Source: Candidatus Contendibacter sp. (GTDB taxonomy: Bacteria > Pseudomonadota > Gammaproteobacteria > Competibacterales > Competibacteraceae). From it: a stretch of DNA of 64,000 nt. Position numbers and translations under genes: made by a program. The notes beneath the pieces were generated by a model, which was given only the letters and a program-made list of their open reading frames with translations, was not told the origin of the DNA and did not search any database. The first letter of the stretch is position 1. Each line of letters opens with the position of its first letter. The stretch covers positions 1 through 64,000 of the forward strand of contig JARSSP010000043.1 in the NCBI GenBank assembly GCA_029624675.1, given 5' to 3'. Shown in pieces: positions 33,760 to 42,804 of this stretch.

Positions 33760-34354
33760 ACCCATTGTCCCCGTTCCACCCCCGCGCGCGAATCCATCCT
33801 TGCGGCGTCGAATCGTCTTGACCGTCGGTGGGCTACTGGCGACGGCGCTGTTGGCCGGGTGCGCCGGCGCCCCTAAGAGCAAACCGGCCGACCTTACGCC
33901 GCCGGCCGGCAAGTTGAGCGAGAAAGCCCGCCAGGAACAACGGCAAGCCATTCTCAAGGTTCGCACCCAAACCTTGAATCAACTCTACAAGCTCAAGCCG
34001 CTTACCCGAAGCGAGATCGAACAGGCGGCTGGTTATGGCGTATTCGAGATCAATGGCTTGAACGCCGTATTGGCCGAGACGCCCGGACGCGGTATGGTGC
34101 AGGAAAGGAAAAGTGGCAGAATCATTTACATGCGGCTGGCCCGGACCGACGTTCATCCCGGCGCCTCGGTAAGCCCGTACTGGCAAGTGCTGGTATTCAG
34201 CGACCCTCACCGCCTGGGCCAGTTCATGGCGACCGGCTCGCCGGCCGACACCTCCCACGATCCCAGCATCAAGGTCTACAAGCTGAACGAAAAGGGCGTG
34301 TCGACCCAGGCCGACTGGGGCGCCCGCTATTTTCGAGATCCCGATCTAAACTGA
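33749..34354 (+). CDS. Lipoprotein of unknown function
   Basis: 201 residues. After a proline-rich cytoplasmic leader comes RRRIVLTVGGLLATALLAGC with a lipobox LAGC. The mature part has RTQTLNQLYKLKPLTRSEIE then QAAGYGVFEINGLNAVLAE, which recalls the SYLF/Ysc84 AGYGVFE motif, though the remaining SYLF blocks are not evident. Probably envelope-anchored. It overlaps the small gene upstream by 11 bases. Confidence 0.65.
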   Translation: MTIEPIVPVPPPRANPSLRRRIVLTVGGLLATALLAGCAGAPKSKPADLTPPAGKLSEKARQEQRQAILKVRTQTLNQLYKLKPLTRSEIEQAAGYGVFEINGLNAVLAETPGRGMVQERKSGRIIYMRLARTDVHPGASVSPYWQVLVFSDPHRLGQFMATGSPADTSHDPSIKVYKLNEKGVSTQADWGARYFRDPDLN

Positions 34355-34486
34355 ACTGAGAAGTTGCAGCAACGTAGTCCGTGATCGTGCAAGCGAGCTC
34401 GTCCGCAACCGCCACCTTTGTCGCGAGCGAGTTCGTTCTCGCGCATGGTCCGAGAATCGCCGAGAATCTGGTTCCGCGGAACCGCC

Positions 34487-35623
34487 ATGAAAGTCGTACT
34501 CGCCCCTAATGCGCTGAAGGGTTGTCTGACCGCCGCCAGGGCGGCGGAGGCGATGGCGCGCGGCGTGATCCGGGCGTGCCCGGCGGCCGACATCGCGCTG
34601 GTGCCCGTGGCCGACGGCGGCGATGGGCTGGCCGAGGTGCTGGTCGACGCTCTGCGCGGCGAAACCCGGACGGCAACCGTCACCGGTCCGCGCGGCGATC
34701 CGGTGCGGGCTGCGTTCTGCCATGTCCCCGCGCGTCGGCTGGCGGTCATCGAAATGGCTGCCGCCAGTGGTCTGGCGCTGCTGCCCCAAAACCAACTCAA
34801 TCCCTTGTTGACCACCACCCTCGGCGTCGGCGAACTGATGGCGGCGGCGCTGGATTTAGGCGTGCTCCACCTGATCGTCGGCATCGGCGGCAGCGCCACC
34901 AACGACGGAGGCGTGGGCATGGCGACGGCGCTAGGCGTGCGTTTTATGGACGCGGGCGGTACGCCGGTGGAGCCGGTCGGCGGCGCGCTGGCGGCGATTC
35001 GTCGGATCGACCCCGGCGGCCTCGATCCACGACTGGCCGGGGTTCGGGTCGAAGCCATCTGCGATGTGGACAATCCATTGCTAGGCGAACGCGGCGCGGC
35101 CTGGGTCTATAGCCCCCAGAAGGGCGCCACGCCCGCGCAGGCGCGGGAATTGGACGCTGGCCTGGCCAACCTGGCGGCGGTGATCGAGCACGACCTAGGT
35201 CTGGATGTGCGCGATTTGCCCGGCGCGGGCGCGGCGGGCGGCTTGGGGGCTGGATTGCGCGCCTTTCTCGGCGCGGAACTACGGCGCGGCGTGGATGTGG
35301 TGCTGGACCTGGTCGGGCTGAACGAGCATTTGCGCGACGCCGACCTTGTGCTCACCGCCGAGGGTCGGATCGATGCGCAAACCGCCTTTGGCAAGGCGCC
35401 GGCGGGAGTGGCGGAACACGCCAAGGCACGCGGCGTGCCCTGCATCGCCATTGCCGGCGACATCGGCGACGGTTCGGAATTGTTGCACGCGCTGGGTGTC
35501 CACGCGATCTTCAGCCTGTGTCCGGGGCCGATCAGCCTGGAGCGGGCGTTGGCGGCGGGCGGCGACTATCTGGCCGCCGTGACCGAGCAAATCGTGCGCG
35601 CCTTTCTGGCCGGCCGTCGTTGA
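34487..35623 (+). CDS. Glycerate kinase, GlxK/GarK family
   Basis: 378 residues from ATG 34487. MKVVLAPNALKGCLTAARAA, VADGGDGLAEVLVDAL, GPRGDPV, IGGSATNDGGVGMATALG, DVDNPLLGERGAAWVYSPQKGA and LTAEGRIDAQTAFGKAP are all class-defining blocks of type II glycerate kinases, which phosphorylate D-glycerate to 2-phosphoglycerate (or 3-phosphoglycerate in some). A perfect 14-bp palindrome GGTTCCGCGGAACC (34470-34483) lies three bases before the start and may affect initiation. It is not in an operon with glyoxylate-pathway genes here. Confidence 0.95.
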   Translation: MKVVLAPNALKGCLTAARAAEAMARGVIRACPAADIALVPVADGGDGLAEVLVDALRGETRTATVTGPRGDPVRAAFCHVPARRLAVIEMAAASGLALLPQNQLNPLLTTTLGVGELMAAALDLGVLHLIVGIGGSATNDGGVGMATALGVRFMDAGGTPVEPVGGALAAIRRIDPGGLDPRLAGVRVEAICDVDNPLLGERGAAWVYSPQKGATPAQARELDAGLANLAAVIEHDLGLDVRDLPGAGAAGGLGAGLRAFLGAELRRGVDVVLDLVGLNEHLRDADLVLTAEGRIDAQTAFGKAPAGVAEHAKARGVPCIAIAGDIGDGSELLHALGVHAIFSLCPGPISLERALAAGGDYLAAVTEQIVRAFLAGRR

Positions 35624-35926
35624 GTTGAACCAGTACGCTCGATAATGAACCGAAAGCGACCTTCCGGTGAAGGAGGAATGAAGCCAAGCGCGGCCGAATA
35701 TCAAGATGACTCGTCGGTGCCTTGAACGGTTCTTGAAATCGCGCGCACTTCGTCATGGCGCCGAGGTTTCGTTATCGCTGTCAAGACATTACCCGGTCCC
35801 AGCGTTCGTTCCAATACCTCGTGTCCCACGAGGTCGATGCCAAGCCTGAAATTCGTTTGGGTTTTTGGCGCAAACCACTATGCTGTTGCCGACAAGGCTC
35901 TTTGATTTGAGAGGGGACAAGACCGC

Positions 35927-37162
35927 ATGATCGAATTGAAAGTGGACGTGGAACCGGGGGAGGTGGGATTCGACGCCGCCCGGCTGGCGCGCATCGGCCC
36001 CCATTTCGCCCGTTACGTGGACGATGGACGGCTACCCGGCTGGCTGATTCTGGTCAGTCGGGCCGGCAAGATCGCATACCTTGGCAAGTACGGTCGCCGG
36101 GATTTGGAAACCGGGGCGCCGGTCGAGTGGGATACCCTGTTTCGCATCTACTCGATGACCAAGCCGATCACGGCGGTGGCCGCGATGATGCTGTACGAGG
36201 AAGGCGCCTTCGAGCTGAAGGACCCGGTCAGCCGGTTCATTCCAGCCTTTGCGGGAACGCGGGTGTACCGCAGCGGGTCGGCGTTGAAGCCGGTGACCGA
36301 GCCGCTTCGCGAGCCGATCAAAATCTGGCACCTGATCACCCACACCGCTGGCCTGACCTACGGTTTCCACCAGGCCCACCCGGTGGACGCGCTCTACCGG
36401 GCCGCTGGCTTCGAATATGGACCGCCGGACGGCATGGACCTCGCCGCCTGCTGTGAAGTCTGGGCCAGTCTGCCCTTGCTGTTCCAGCCAGGCGTGGAGT
36501 GGAATTATTCGGTGGCGAGCGACGTGCTCGGCCGAGTGATCGAGGTGATCTCCGGACAACCGCTCGACCAGTTTTTCGCCGAGCGGATCTTCCAGCCGCT
36601 GGGAATGCGCGACACCCGCTCCTGGGTGCCCGAGGAAGACGCCGGCCGGCTGGCTGTCCTCTACGGGCCGCACCCTGAAACCCTGCGCGCGGTCCGCTGC
36701 GACGCCATGGACCGGATCACGCGGCAACGCCCGGTCTGTTGCCTGGGAGGCGATGGACTGGTTTCGACCGCCGCCGATTACCACCGCTTCACCCAGATGC
36801 TGCGGCGGGGCGGCGAACTGGACGGCGTTCGCTTGCTGGGCAACCGGACCCTGCGCTATATGACTCGCAATCATCTGCCCGGCGGGGTCGATCTGGAAAC
36901 CTTCGGCCGGCCGCTGTTCGCCGAGACCACCTTCGACGGCGTGGGGTACGGGTTGGGCTTCTCGGTGGTGCTCGACCCGGTGGCTAACAAGGTACTGACC
37001 TCGCCCGGCGAATTCGCCTGGGGCGGGGTCGCCAGCACGGCGTTCTGGGTGGACCCGGTCGAGGACATCACCGCGCTGCTGTTCACCCAGTTGTTCCCCT
37101 CCAGCACCCACCCGCTCCGGCCCCAGTTCCGGCAACTGGTGTACCAGGCACTGGTGGATTAG
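35927..37162 (+). CDS. Serine hydrolase, class C beta-lactamase/esterase family
   Basis: 411 residues. The SxxK motif is S76-M-T-K79 (FRIYSMTKPITAVAAMML) and the Y-x-N equivalent is Y194-S-V (WNYSVASDVLGRVIE). HLITHTAGLTYGF between them is typical of EstB/LovD-like members. There is no signal peptide, which favours a cytoplasmic esterase or transesterase over a true beta-lactamase. Stands alone. The 303-base gap before it (35624-35926) contains no feature I can support. Confidence 0.9.
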   Translation: MIELKVDVEPGEVGFDAARLARIGPHFARYVDDGRLPGWLILVSRAGKIAYLGKYGRRDLETGAPVEWDTLFRIYSMTKPITAVAAMMLYEEGAFELKDPVSRFIPAFAGTRVYRSGSALKPVTEPLREPIKIWHLITHTAGLTYGFHQAHPVDALYRAAGFEYGPPDGMDLAACCEVWASLPLLFQPGVEWNYSVASDVLGRVIEVISGQPLDQFFAERIFQPLGMRDTRSWVPEEDAGRLAVLYGPHPETLRAVRCDAMDRITRQRPVCCLGGDGLVSTAADYHRFTQMLRRGGELDGVRLLGNRTLRYMTRNHLPGGVDLETFGRPLFAETTFDGVGYGLGFSVVLDPVANKVLTSPGEFAWGGVASTAFWVDPVEDITALLFTQLFPSSTHPLRPQFRQLVYQALVD

Positions 37163-37209
37163 CCGCGCGCCTTGCCAAGGAAATTCATCGCGCGCTTGGT
37201 TGACCTCGC

Positions 37210-38418
37210 TTACTCGTGTCGCAGCGCCTCGATGGGATCGAGCCGCGCGGCGCGGCGGGCGGGGAAATAGCCGAAGATCACGCCGATCGCCGCCGAGAAC
37301 AGGAACGCCAGCAGGTTGATGCCCGGATCGAACAGAAAGGGGACCTGCATGACTTTCGCCAGCCCGACCGAGGCCAGCGCGGCCAGCACGATGCCGATGA
37401 TTCCACCCAGCGCCGACAGCGCCACCGCCTCGACCAGAAATTGCAGCAGCACTTCCCGCTCCAGCGCGCCGATGGCCAACCGAATGCCGATCTCGCGGGT
37501 GCGCTCGGTCACCGACACCAGCATGATGTTCATGATGCCGATGCCGCCCACCAGCAGGCTGACCGCCGCGACCGCACCCAGCAGCATGGTCATGACCTTG
37601 GTGGTGCCGGTCAAAGTTTCCGCGATCTGTCGGGTGTCGAGGATGGAAAAATTGTCGTCCTCGTTGGTGGCGATCTTGCGGCGCTCGCGCAGCAGCAACC
37701 GCAAATCCGCCATGACCCGGTCGGTGTTGGCGCTGTCCCCGACCGAGACCAGCAGGCTGCTGACGTCCTGATTGCCGGTCAGTCGCCGTTGCAGGGTGCG
37801 CAGCGGCATCACGATGGTGTCGTCCTGATCCATGCCCATCGCCGACTGGCCCTTGGACGCCAGCACGCCGATCACTTCGCAGGAAAAATTACTGATCCGC
37901 AACACGCCGCCGACCGCGGGCTGCTGGCCAAACAGCTCCTTGCGTACCGTTTCGCCGATCACGCAGACCGCCTTGCCAGCGCGTTGCTCGGTTTCGGTGA
38001 ACACGCGCCCGCCGGCCAGCCGCCAGTTGCCCACAGTGAAATAGGCGTCGGTGCTGCCGGTGACGGCGGTGGACCAGTTGTTCGCCCCATACACCACGGT
38101 CAGCGATCGGTTGGTGCTGGGAGCGACGGCGTTGAGGCCGCCGATCTGGGTTTGGATCGCTTCGGCGTCGCTGACCTTGAACCGGGGCGCGCCCGCCGAA
38201 TCCCGGCCGGGTCCGAGCCGTTGACCGGGGCGCACCATGACCAGATTGCTGCCGAGACTGGCGATCTGATCCGATACCACGCGGGTCGCGCCATTGCCGA
38301 GCGTCACCATGGTGATCACCGCGCTGACGCCGATCACGATGCCGAGGATGGTCAGAAACGATCGCATGAGATTGCGCCGAATCGCGCGCAGGGCCAGCAG
38401 CAGGCTGCTCAGGAACAT
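37210..38418 (-). CDS. MacB-type ABC transporter permease
   Basis: 402 residues: N-terminal membrane helix (SFLTILGIVIGVSAVITMVT), a MacB periplasmic core domain (about 45-240) and the three-helix FtsX domain (AVAAVSLLVGGIGIMNIMLVSVTERTREIGIRLA). This mechanotransmitting permease drives substrates from the periplasm through an outer-membrane channel. The ATPase is a separate gene just upstream, sharing one base. Last gene of an OMF-adaptor-ATPase-permease operon. Confidence 0.95.
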   Translation of the reverse strand: MFLSSLLLALRAIRRNLMRSFLTILGIVIGVSAVITMVTLGNGATRVVSDQIASLGSNLVMVRPGQRLGPGRDSAGAPRFKVSDAEAIQTQIGGLNAVAPSTNRSLTVVYGANNWSTAVTGSTDAYFTVGNWRLAGGRVFTETEQRAGKAVCVIGETVRKELFGQQPAVGGVLRISNFSCEVIGVLASKGQSAMGMDQDDTIVMPLRTLQRRLTGNQDVSSLLVSVGDSANTDRVMADLRLLLRERRKIATNEDDNFSILDTRQIAETLTGTTKVMTMLLGAVAAVSLLVGGIGIMNIMLVSVTERTREIGIRLAIGALEREVLLQFLVEAVALSALGGIIGIVLAALASVGLAKVMQVPFLFDPGINLLAFLFSAAIGVIFGYFPARRAARLDPIEALRHE

Positions 38419-39164
38419 CAGTGCTTCTCCCCGTTGCGATGGTCCGCATCCACCCGACCATCCAGAAAGTGGATGATGCGTTTAGCGTAACGCGCCATGT
38501 CGGGCTCGTGGGTCACCATCAACACGGTGATGCCCCGGTCGCGGTTCAGCGCCACCAGCAGGTCCATGATCTCGTGACTGCGCTGGGTGTCGAGATTGCC
38601 GGTCGGTTCATCGGCCAGCAGAATGGTGGGATGGGTCACGATGGCGCGGGCGATGGCGACGCGTTGTTGCTGGCCGCCGGACAGTTCGGCGGGGGTGTGC
38701 TTCTCCCATTGCCGCAGCCCGACCGCGTCGAGCGCCTCGCGCGCCCGGGCGTGACGGGCGGCGCGCGGTTCGCCGCGATACAGCAGGGGCAATTCGACGT
38801 TTTCCAGCGCGGTGGTCCGGGCCAGCAGGTTGAAACCCTGAAACACGAAGCCGAGGTAATACCGGCGCAGCAGGGCACGCTGGTTGCGGGACAACTGCTC
38901 GACATGCAGGCCGCGAAACACATAGGCCCCCGAGGTGGGGTTGTCCAGGCAGCCGAGGATGTTCATCGCGGTGGACTTGCCGGAGCCGCTCGGCCCCATG
39001 ACGGCGACGAATTCGCCCGGCTCGATACGCAAATCTACCCCGCGCAACGCCTGGAATTCGGCCGGTCCCTGCCCGTAGGTCTTGGTGACCGCCCGCAATT
39101 GGATCAGCGATTCACTCCCCTCGCCTGGTGGGAGAGGGGCTGGGGGTGAGGGCATGGCGTTCAT
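38418..39164 (-). CDS. MacB-type ABC transporter ATP-binding protein
   Basis: 248 residues. Walker [11 protein letters not shown]-loop, signature [15 protein letters not shown], Walker [13 protein letters not shown] and the H-loop VTHEPDMA are all present; LolD/MacB group. Its first 16 residues ([18 protein letters not shown]) are unusual: they are encoded by a copy of the C/G-rich repeat seen also at 6.7 kb and 52.4 kb, placed in frame ahead of the usual start of the domain ([12 protein letters not shown]). The start overlaps the adaptor stop by ATGA. Confidence 0.95.
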   Translation of the reverse strand: MNAMPSPPAPLPPGEGSESLIQLRAVTKTYGQGPAEFQALRGVDLRIEPGEFVAVMGPSGSGKSTAMNILGCLDNPTSGAYVFRGLHVEQLSRNQRALLRRYYLGFVFQGFNLLARTTALENVELPLLYRGEPRAARHARAREALDAVGLRQWEKHTPAELSGGQQQRVAIARAIVTHPTILLADEPTGNLDTQRSHEIMDLLVALNRDRGITVLMVTHEPDMARYAKRIIHFLDGRVDADHRNGEKH

Positions 39165-40462
39165 CGCGCCGTTCCCAAACTAGCGGTGATGACCGGTAGA
39201 CCCGGTTCCAGCCCCTCGCCCGCCACTTCGGTCATGCGGCCATCGCTGCTGCCAACGGTCACCGGCACGGCGACCGGCTGGCCGTCGCGCAACACCCAAA
39301 TCTGCCGCGCCGCGCCCTTGCCGCCTTTGGCGTTCGCGGATTGTCGCCTGGGCGCCAGACCCCGGGGAGGACGGGGCAGCAGGCTGGCCACCAGCCCGCC
39401 GCCGCCGGACTGGGCTTCGGGTGGTGGCGGCGTGAAGCGCAGCGCCGCGTTCGGGACCAGCAGCACGTTCTCCCGTTCGGCGGTGACGATTTCCGCCGTC
39501 GCGGTCATGCCGGGCCGCAGGCTGAGGTCGTCGTTATCCACGTTGAGCATGGTCTTGTAGGTCACCACGTTGTTGACCGTCTCCGCGCCGAACCGCACCT
39601 GTCGGATGCGGGCGGGATAGCTGCGATTGGGATAGGCGTCCACAGTGAACGTGGCCGGCTGCCCTTCGCGCACCTGGCCGACGTCGGCCTCGTCCACGTC
39701 CACCTGCAATTCCATTTGCGCCAGATTTTCCGCAAGCGTGAACAGCACCGGCGCTTGCAGCGAGGCGGCCACGGTCTGGCCCGACTCCACCTTGCGTTGG
39801 AGCACCACGCCGTCGATCGGCGAGCGAATGGACGCCTTGGCCAGATCGGTTTCGTTGGTGCGCAGCGTGGCGCGCGCCTCCTCGACCGCCGCCCGGGCGC
39901 TGGCTTCGTCGGCGACGGCGCGGTCCACCGTCGCCTCGGCCGTTTCCAGTTCCGTCGGCGCGGGCACCTTGCCCCCGCTCAGCTTGGCGACCTGTCGCAG
40001 CCGTCCGAGACTGGCGCGGGATTCCTTAACCGTCGCCACCGCTTGCAACACCTTGGCCTCGGCCGACGTGAGCGCGGCCTTGGACTTGGCAATTTGATTC
40101 TGAAGCTTGGTCAGATCCAGGCGAGCGAGCACCTGCCCTTTATTGACCCGGTCGTTGTCGTCCACCAGGACCGTTTCGATGGTGCCGGACAACTCGCTGC
40201 CGACATCCACCTGATTGATCGGCGCCAGCTTGCCGGTCGCCGACACCGTGACCCGCAGGTTGCCCCGGCCGAGCGGCTCGGTCTGATACTGAGGCGCGGC
40301 GTCGGCGGCGGGGCCGGATCGGAACCACACGAACCCGCCGCCGGCCAAGGCGAACACAACCGCCACGATCAGCCAGCGGAGTGCACGGAGATGGCCGCGC
40401 GCCGGTTCCGACTGAATGATTTTCGCCAGTTCGGCATCCACGACGGAGGGGGTATGGCTCAT
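39161..40462 (-). CDS. MacA-like periplasmic adaptor
   Basis: 433 residues from ATG 40462, which overlaps the OMF stop (ATGA). One N-terminal membrane anchor (LRWLIVAVVFALAGGGFVWF), lipoyl-type domain (DVGSELSGTIETVLVDDNDR), a long alpha-hairpin (about 125-205) and a beta-barrel (TFTVDAYPNRSYPARIRQVR). A glycine/proline-rich insert (residues about 350-390, PPPPEAQSGGGG then RPPRGLAPRRQ) is not usual in MacA. It links the ABC permease to the outer-membrane channel encoded just upstream. Confidence 0.93.
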   Translation of the reverse strand: MSHTPSVVDAELAKIIQSEPARGHLRALRWLIVAVVFALAGGGFVWFRSGPAADAAPQYQTEPLGRGNLRVTVSATGKLAPINQVDVGSELSGTIETVLVDDNDRVNKGQVLARLDLTKLQNQIAKSKAALTSAEAKVLQAVATVKESRASLGRLRQVAKLSGGKVPAPTELETAEATVDRAVADEASARAAVEEARATLRTNETDLAKASIRSPIDGVVLQRKVESGQTVAASLQAPVLFTLAENLAQMELQVDVDEADVGQVREGQPATFTVDAYPNRSYPARIRQVRFGAETVNNVVTYKTMLNVDNDDLSLRPGMTATAEIVTAERENVLLVPNAALRFTPPPPEAQSGGGGLVASLLPRPPRGLAPRRQSANAKGGKGAARQIWVLRDGQPVAVPVTVGSSDGRMTEVAGEGLEPGLPVITASLGTAR

Positions 40463-41919
40463 GGCGATGTTCCTTGCGTGTGGGCGGCGATGGAGTTGGC
40501 CGGCGCTGGCGACCAGCCGCCACCCACGGCTTTGTAAAGCTGAATCAGCGCCTTGGCGCCATCCGCTTCGCTGAGCGTGAGCTTGTCTTCGACGGTCAGC
40601 ACGGTGCGTTCCGTATCCAGCACCGTCTGGAAATCGCTGAGGCCGGCGCTGTAGCGGTGCCGGGCCAGCCGGGCGGCCAGACGCGCGGCTTGCAAGGCTT
40701 CGCGCAGATTGTCTTGCCGCTGGCGGGTGTTGGCCAGAGCCACCAGCGCGTTCTCGACCTCCGCCAGCGCGTTCAACACGGTGGATTCGTAGCTGACCAA
40801 GGCCTGCTCCTGCACGGCGGTCTGAATGTTGACCTGTTGGCGGATGCGCCCCGCATCGAAAATCGGCGCGGCGACGCTGCCCAGCACACTTCCCGCGACC
40901 GCATTGCCGCTGGCCAAGGCGCCGAGGGTCAACGCTTCCAGACCGAGCGACCCGCTCAGGCTGAAGTTGGGATACGCCTGGGCTTCGACCACGCCGATCC
41001 GCGCGGTTTCCGCCGCCAGCGTCCGTTCCGCGACCTGCACGTCGGGCCGCTGGCGCAGCGCATCGGCGGGAATGCTCACCGCTACGTGCGCCGGCATCCG
41101 GGGAATTCCGCCCGGTTGGGCCAACCGCTCGGCCAGGGTGCCGGGCTGCTGGCCGATCAGGATTTCCAGGCGATGTTCGGCCTCGGCGCGGCTGGTTTCG
41201 AGGCTGGGAACTTGCGCCTTGGTCTGCTCCAGATTGGCGCGGGCCTGCTCCACGTCCAGCGCGGTGGTCAAGCCGGCTTGCGCCCGCCACTGGGTGAGTT
41301 GCAGAGTTTCGGTCTGCGAGGCGGCGTTAGCCCTGGCGATGTCCAGCGCCTTTTGGGAGGCGCGCAATTCCACATAATTCAGTCCCACCTCGGCGGCCAG
41401 CGAAACCTGGACCGCGTGCAGACTGGCCTGACTGGCTTCCAAATTGGCCTGGGCGGCTTCGACGCCCCGCCGGAGACCGCCGAAGACATCCGGTTCCCAA
41501 CTGGCGTCAAACTCGGCGCTGAACAGGTTCGCCGTCCCACCGCCGCCGGATTCGCCACTGACCTTCACCCGCCGTCCGGTCGCCGAGCCAGAGACTGCCG
41601 GAAACAGCTCCGCCCCGGCCAGGGCCCGCTGGGCGCGCGCCTCACGCAATTTCGCCTGGGCGGCGCGCAGGTTGAGACTGGTTTGCAGGGCCTGCTCGAC
41701 CAGTCCGGTTAACGTCGGATCGTCGAGTTGCCGCCACCAGGTCGCCAAGTCTGCTAGCGTGGTGGGCGCGACGGCAACCCGCGCCGCCGCTGCACCCCGC
41801 CACGTAGCCGGCGTTGCCAGTTCGGGGGCGGCATAGTTCGGGCCGACCGCCGTGCAACCAGTCAACAGCAGGGCCGCCGCCAAGGCCGTGACGAGGGCGC
41901 GTTGTGGTTGATCGATCAT
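40459..41919 (-). CDS. Outer-membrane efflux factor, NodT family
   Basis: 486 residues from ATG 41919 (AGGAG seven bases upstream). A lipoprotein signal (TALAAALLLTGCTAVGPNY), then two TolC-like repeats with ATWWRQLDDPTLTGLVEQAL, DASWEPDVFGGLRRGVEAAQ, LRQRPDVQVAERTLAAETA and LAEVENALVAL. First gene of the ABC-type tripartite efflux operon and transcribed from the intergenic region shared with the CpxR-like regulator, where three CpxR-like boxes lie. Confidence 0.94.
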   Translation of the reverse strand: MIDQPQRALVTALAAALLLTGCTAVGPNYAAPELATPATWRGAAAARVAVAPTTLADLATWWRQLDDPTLTGLVEQALQTSLNLRAAQAKLREARAQRALAGAELFPAVSGSATGRRVKVSGESGGGGTANLFSAEFDASWEPDVFGGLRRGVEAAQANLEASQASLHAVQVSLAAEVGLNYVELRASQKALDIARANAASQTETLQLTQWRAQAGLTTALDVEQARANLEQTKAQVPSLETSRAEAEHRLEILIGQQPGTLAERLAQPGGIPRMPAHVAVSIPADALRQRPDVQVAERTLAAETARIGVVEAQAYPNFSLSGSLGLEALTLGALASGNAVAGSVLGSVAAPIFDAGRIRQQVNIQTAVQEQALVSYESTVLNALAEVENALVALANTRQRQDNLREALQAARLAARLARHRYSAGLSDFQTVLDTERTVLTVEDKLTLSEADGAKALIQLYKAVGGGWSPAPANSIAAHTQGTSP

Positions 41920-41986
41920 GGTATGACTCCTGGAACCGCGAGATTTTCCCGATTTCCTCATGGCCGCTACTGTAACCGGGGTATCG

Positions 41987-42042
41987 GTAAATGCGGGTTA
42001 GCGTTATGTAAAAACAGGTAAGGACGGGCAAAAACAGGTAAA
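41987..42042. promoter_or_regulatory. Three phased CpxR-like boxes in a divergent promoter region
   Basis: The CpxR consensus is GTAAA-N5-GTAAA. Copies: GTAAATGCGGGTTAG (41987-42001), GTAAAAACAGGTAAG (42008-42022) and GCAAAAACAGGTAAA (42028-42042). Starts are 21 and 20 bases apart, i.e. two helix turns. They lie between the efflux operon (start 41919) and the CpxR-like gene (start 42112), so one regulator could control both directions. Confidence 0.65.
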
Positions 42043-42111
42043 TGTGCTTGGTTGTCGGACGGGGATCGCTATGATGGTCGCCACGAAAAGCAAGCGAAGC
42101 GGTTGGCGGTG

Positions 42112-42804
42112 ATGACCCAGGTGTTGCTGGTGGATGACGATGTCGAATTGGGCGAAATGCTGACGGAATACCTCGAACGCGAGGATTTCGGGGTGGCGGC
42201 CGTGCCGGACGGTGAAGCCGGCGTGCGCCGCGCGCTGTCGGGCGAGTACGACATCGTGGTGCTGGATGTGATGATGCCGCGAATGAACGGCATCGAAGCC
42301 TTGCGCCGCATCCGTGCACAAGACAGCCGCATCCCGGTGCTGATGCTCACGGCCAAAGGGGACGACGTCGACCGCATCGTCGGTCTCGAACTCGGCGCGG
42401 ACGATTACGTGCCCAAACCCTGCACCCCACGCGAACTGGTCGCGCGCATCCGGGCCATCCTGCGGCGCACTTGGTCGCGGGAGCCGACCAGCCTGCCGTC
42501 TGGTCCGCTGATCGTGGGTTTGCTGACGCTGTGGCCGGAAAAGCGCAGCGCCGAGTGGAACGGTGAACCGCTCGACCTCACCAGCACCGAATTCAATCTG
42601 CTGGAGGTGCTGGTCCGCAACGCGGGGCGGGTGGTCAGCAAACAGGAACTGTCGGAACAGGGGCTGGGCCGACCGCTGGCACGCTATGACCGAGGCATCG
42701 ACGTTCACCTGAGCAGCATCCGGCACAAGCTGGGGCTAGACAGCGCGAGACGCTCGCCGATTCAAACCGTGCGCGGCATCGGCTATCAGTACATCCGGAA
42801 GTGA
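42112..42804 (+). CDS. CpxR-like response regulator (OmpR family)
   Basis: 230 residues from ATG 42112. The receiver has the acidic pocket DDD (8-10), phospho-acceptor D52 (VVLDVMMPRMNG), LTAKGDD and the conserved lysine in DDYVPKPC. The winged-helix output (LTSTEFNLLEVLVRNAGRVV, then DVHLSSIRHKLG and IQTVRGIGYQY) is OmpR-type. Sequence style and the envelope-efflux context fit CpxR. It overlaps the kinase gene by four bases (GTGA). Confidence 0.93.
   Translation: MTQVLLVDDDVELGEMLTEYLEREDFGVAAVPDGEAGVRRALSGEYDIVVLDVMMPRMNGIEALRRIRAQDSRIPVLMLTAKGDDVDRIVGLELGADDYVPKPCTPRELVARIRAILRRTWSREPTSLPSGPLIVGLLTLWPEKRSAEWNGEPLDLTSTEFNLLEVLVRNAGRVVSKQELSEQGLGRPLARYDRGIDVHLSSIRHKLGLDSARRSPIQTVRGIGYQYIRK

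Noticed and set aside
34327-35073. 248-codon frame antisense to glycerate kinase
   Set aside because: Low-complexity serine/alanine/proline composition; the plus strand holds the real gene.
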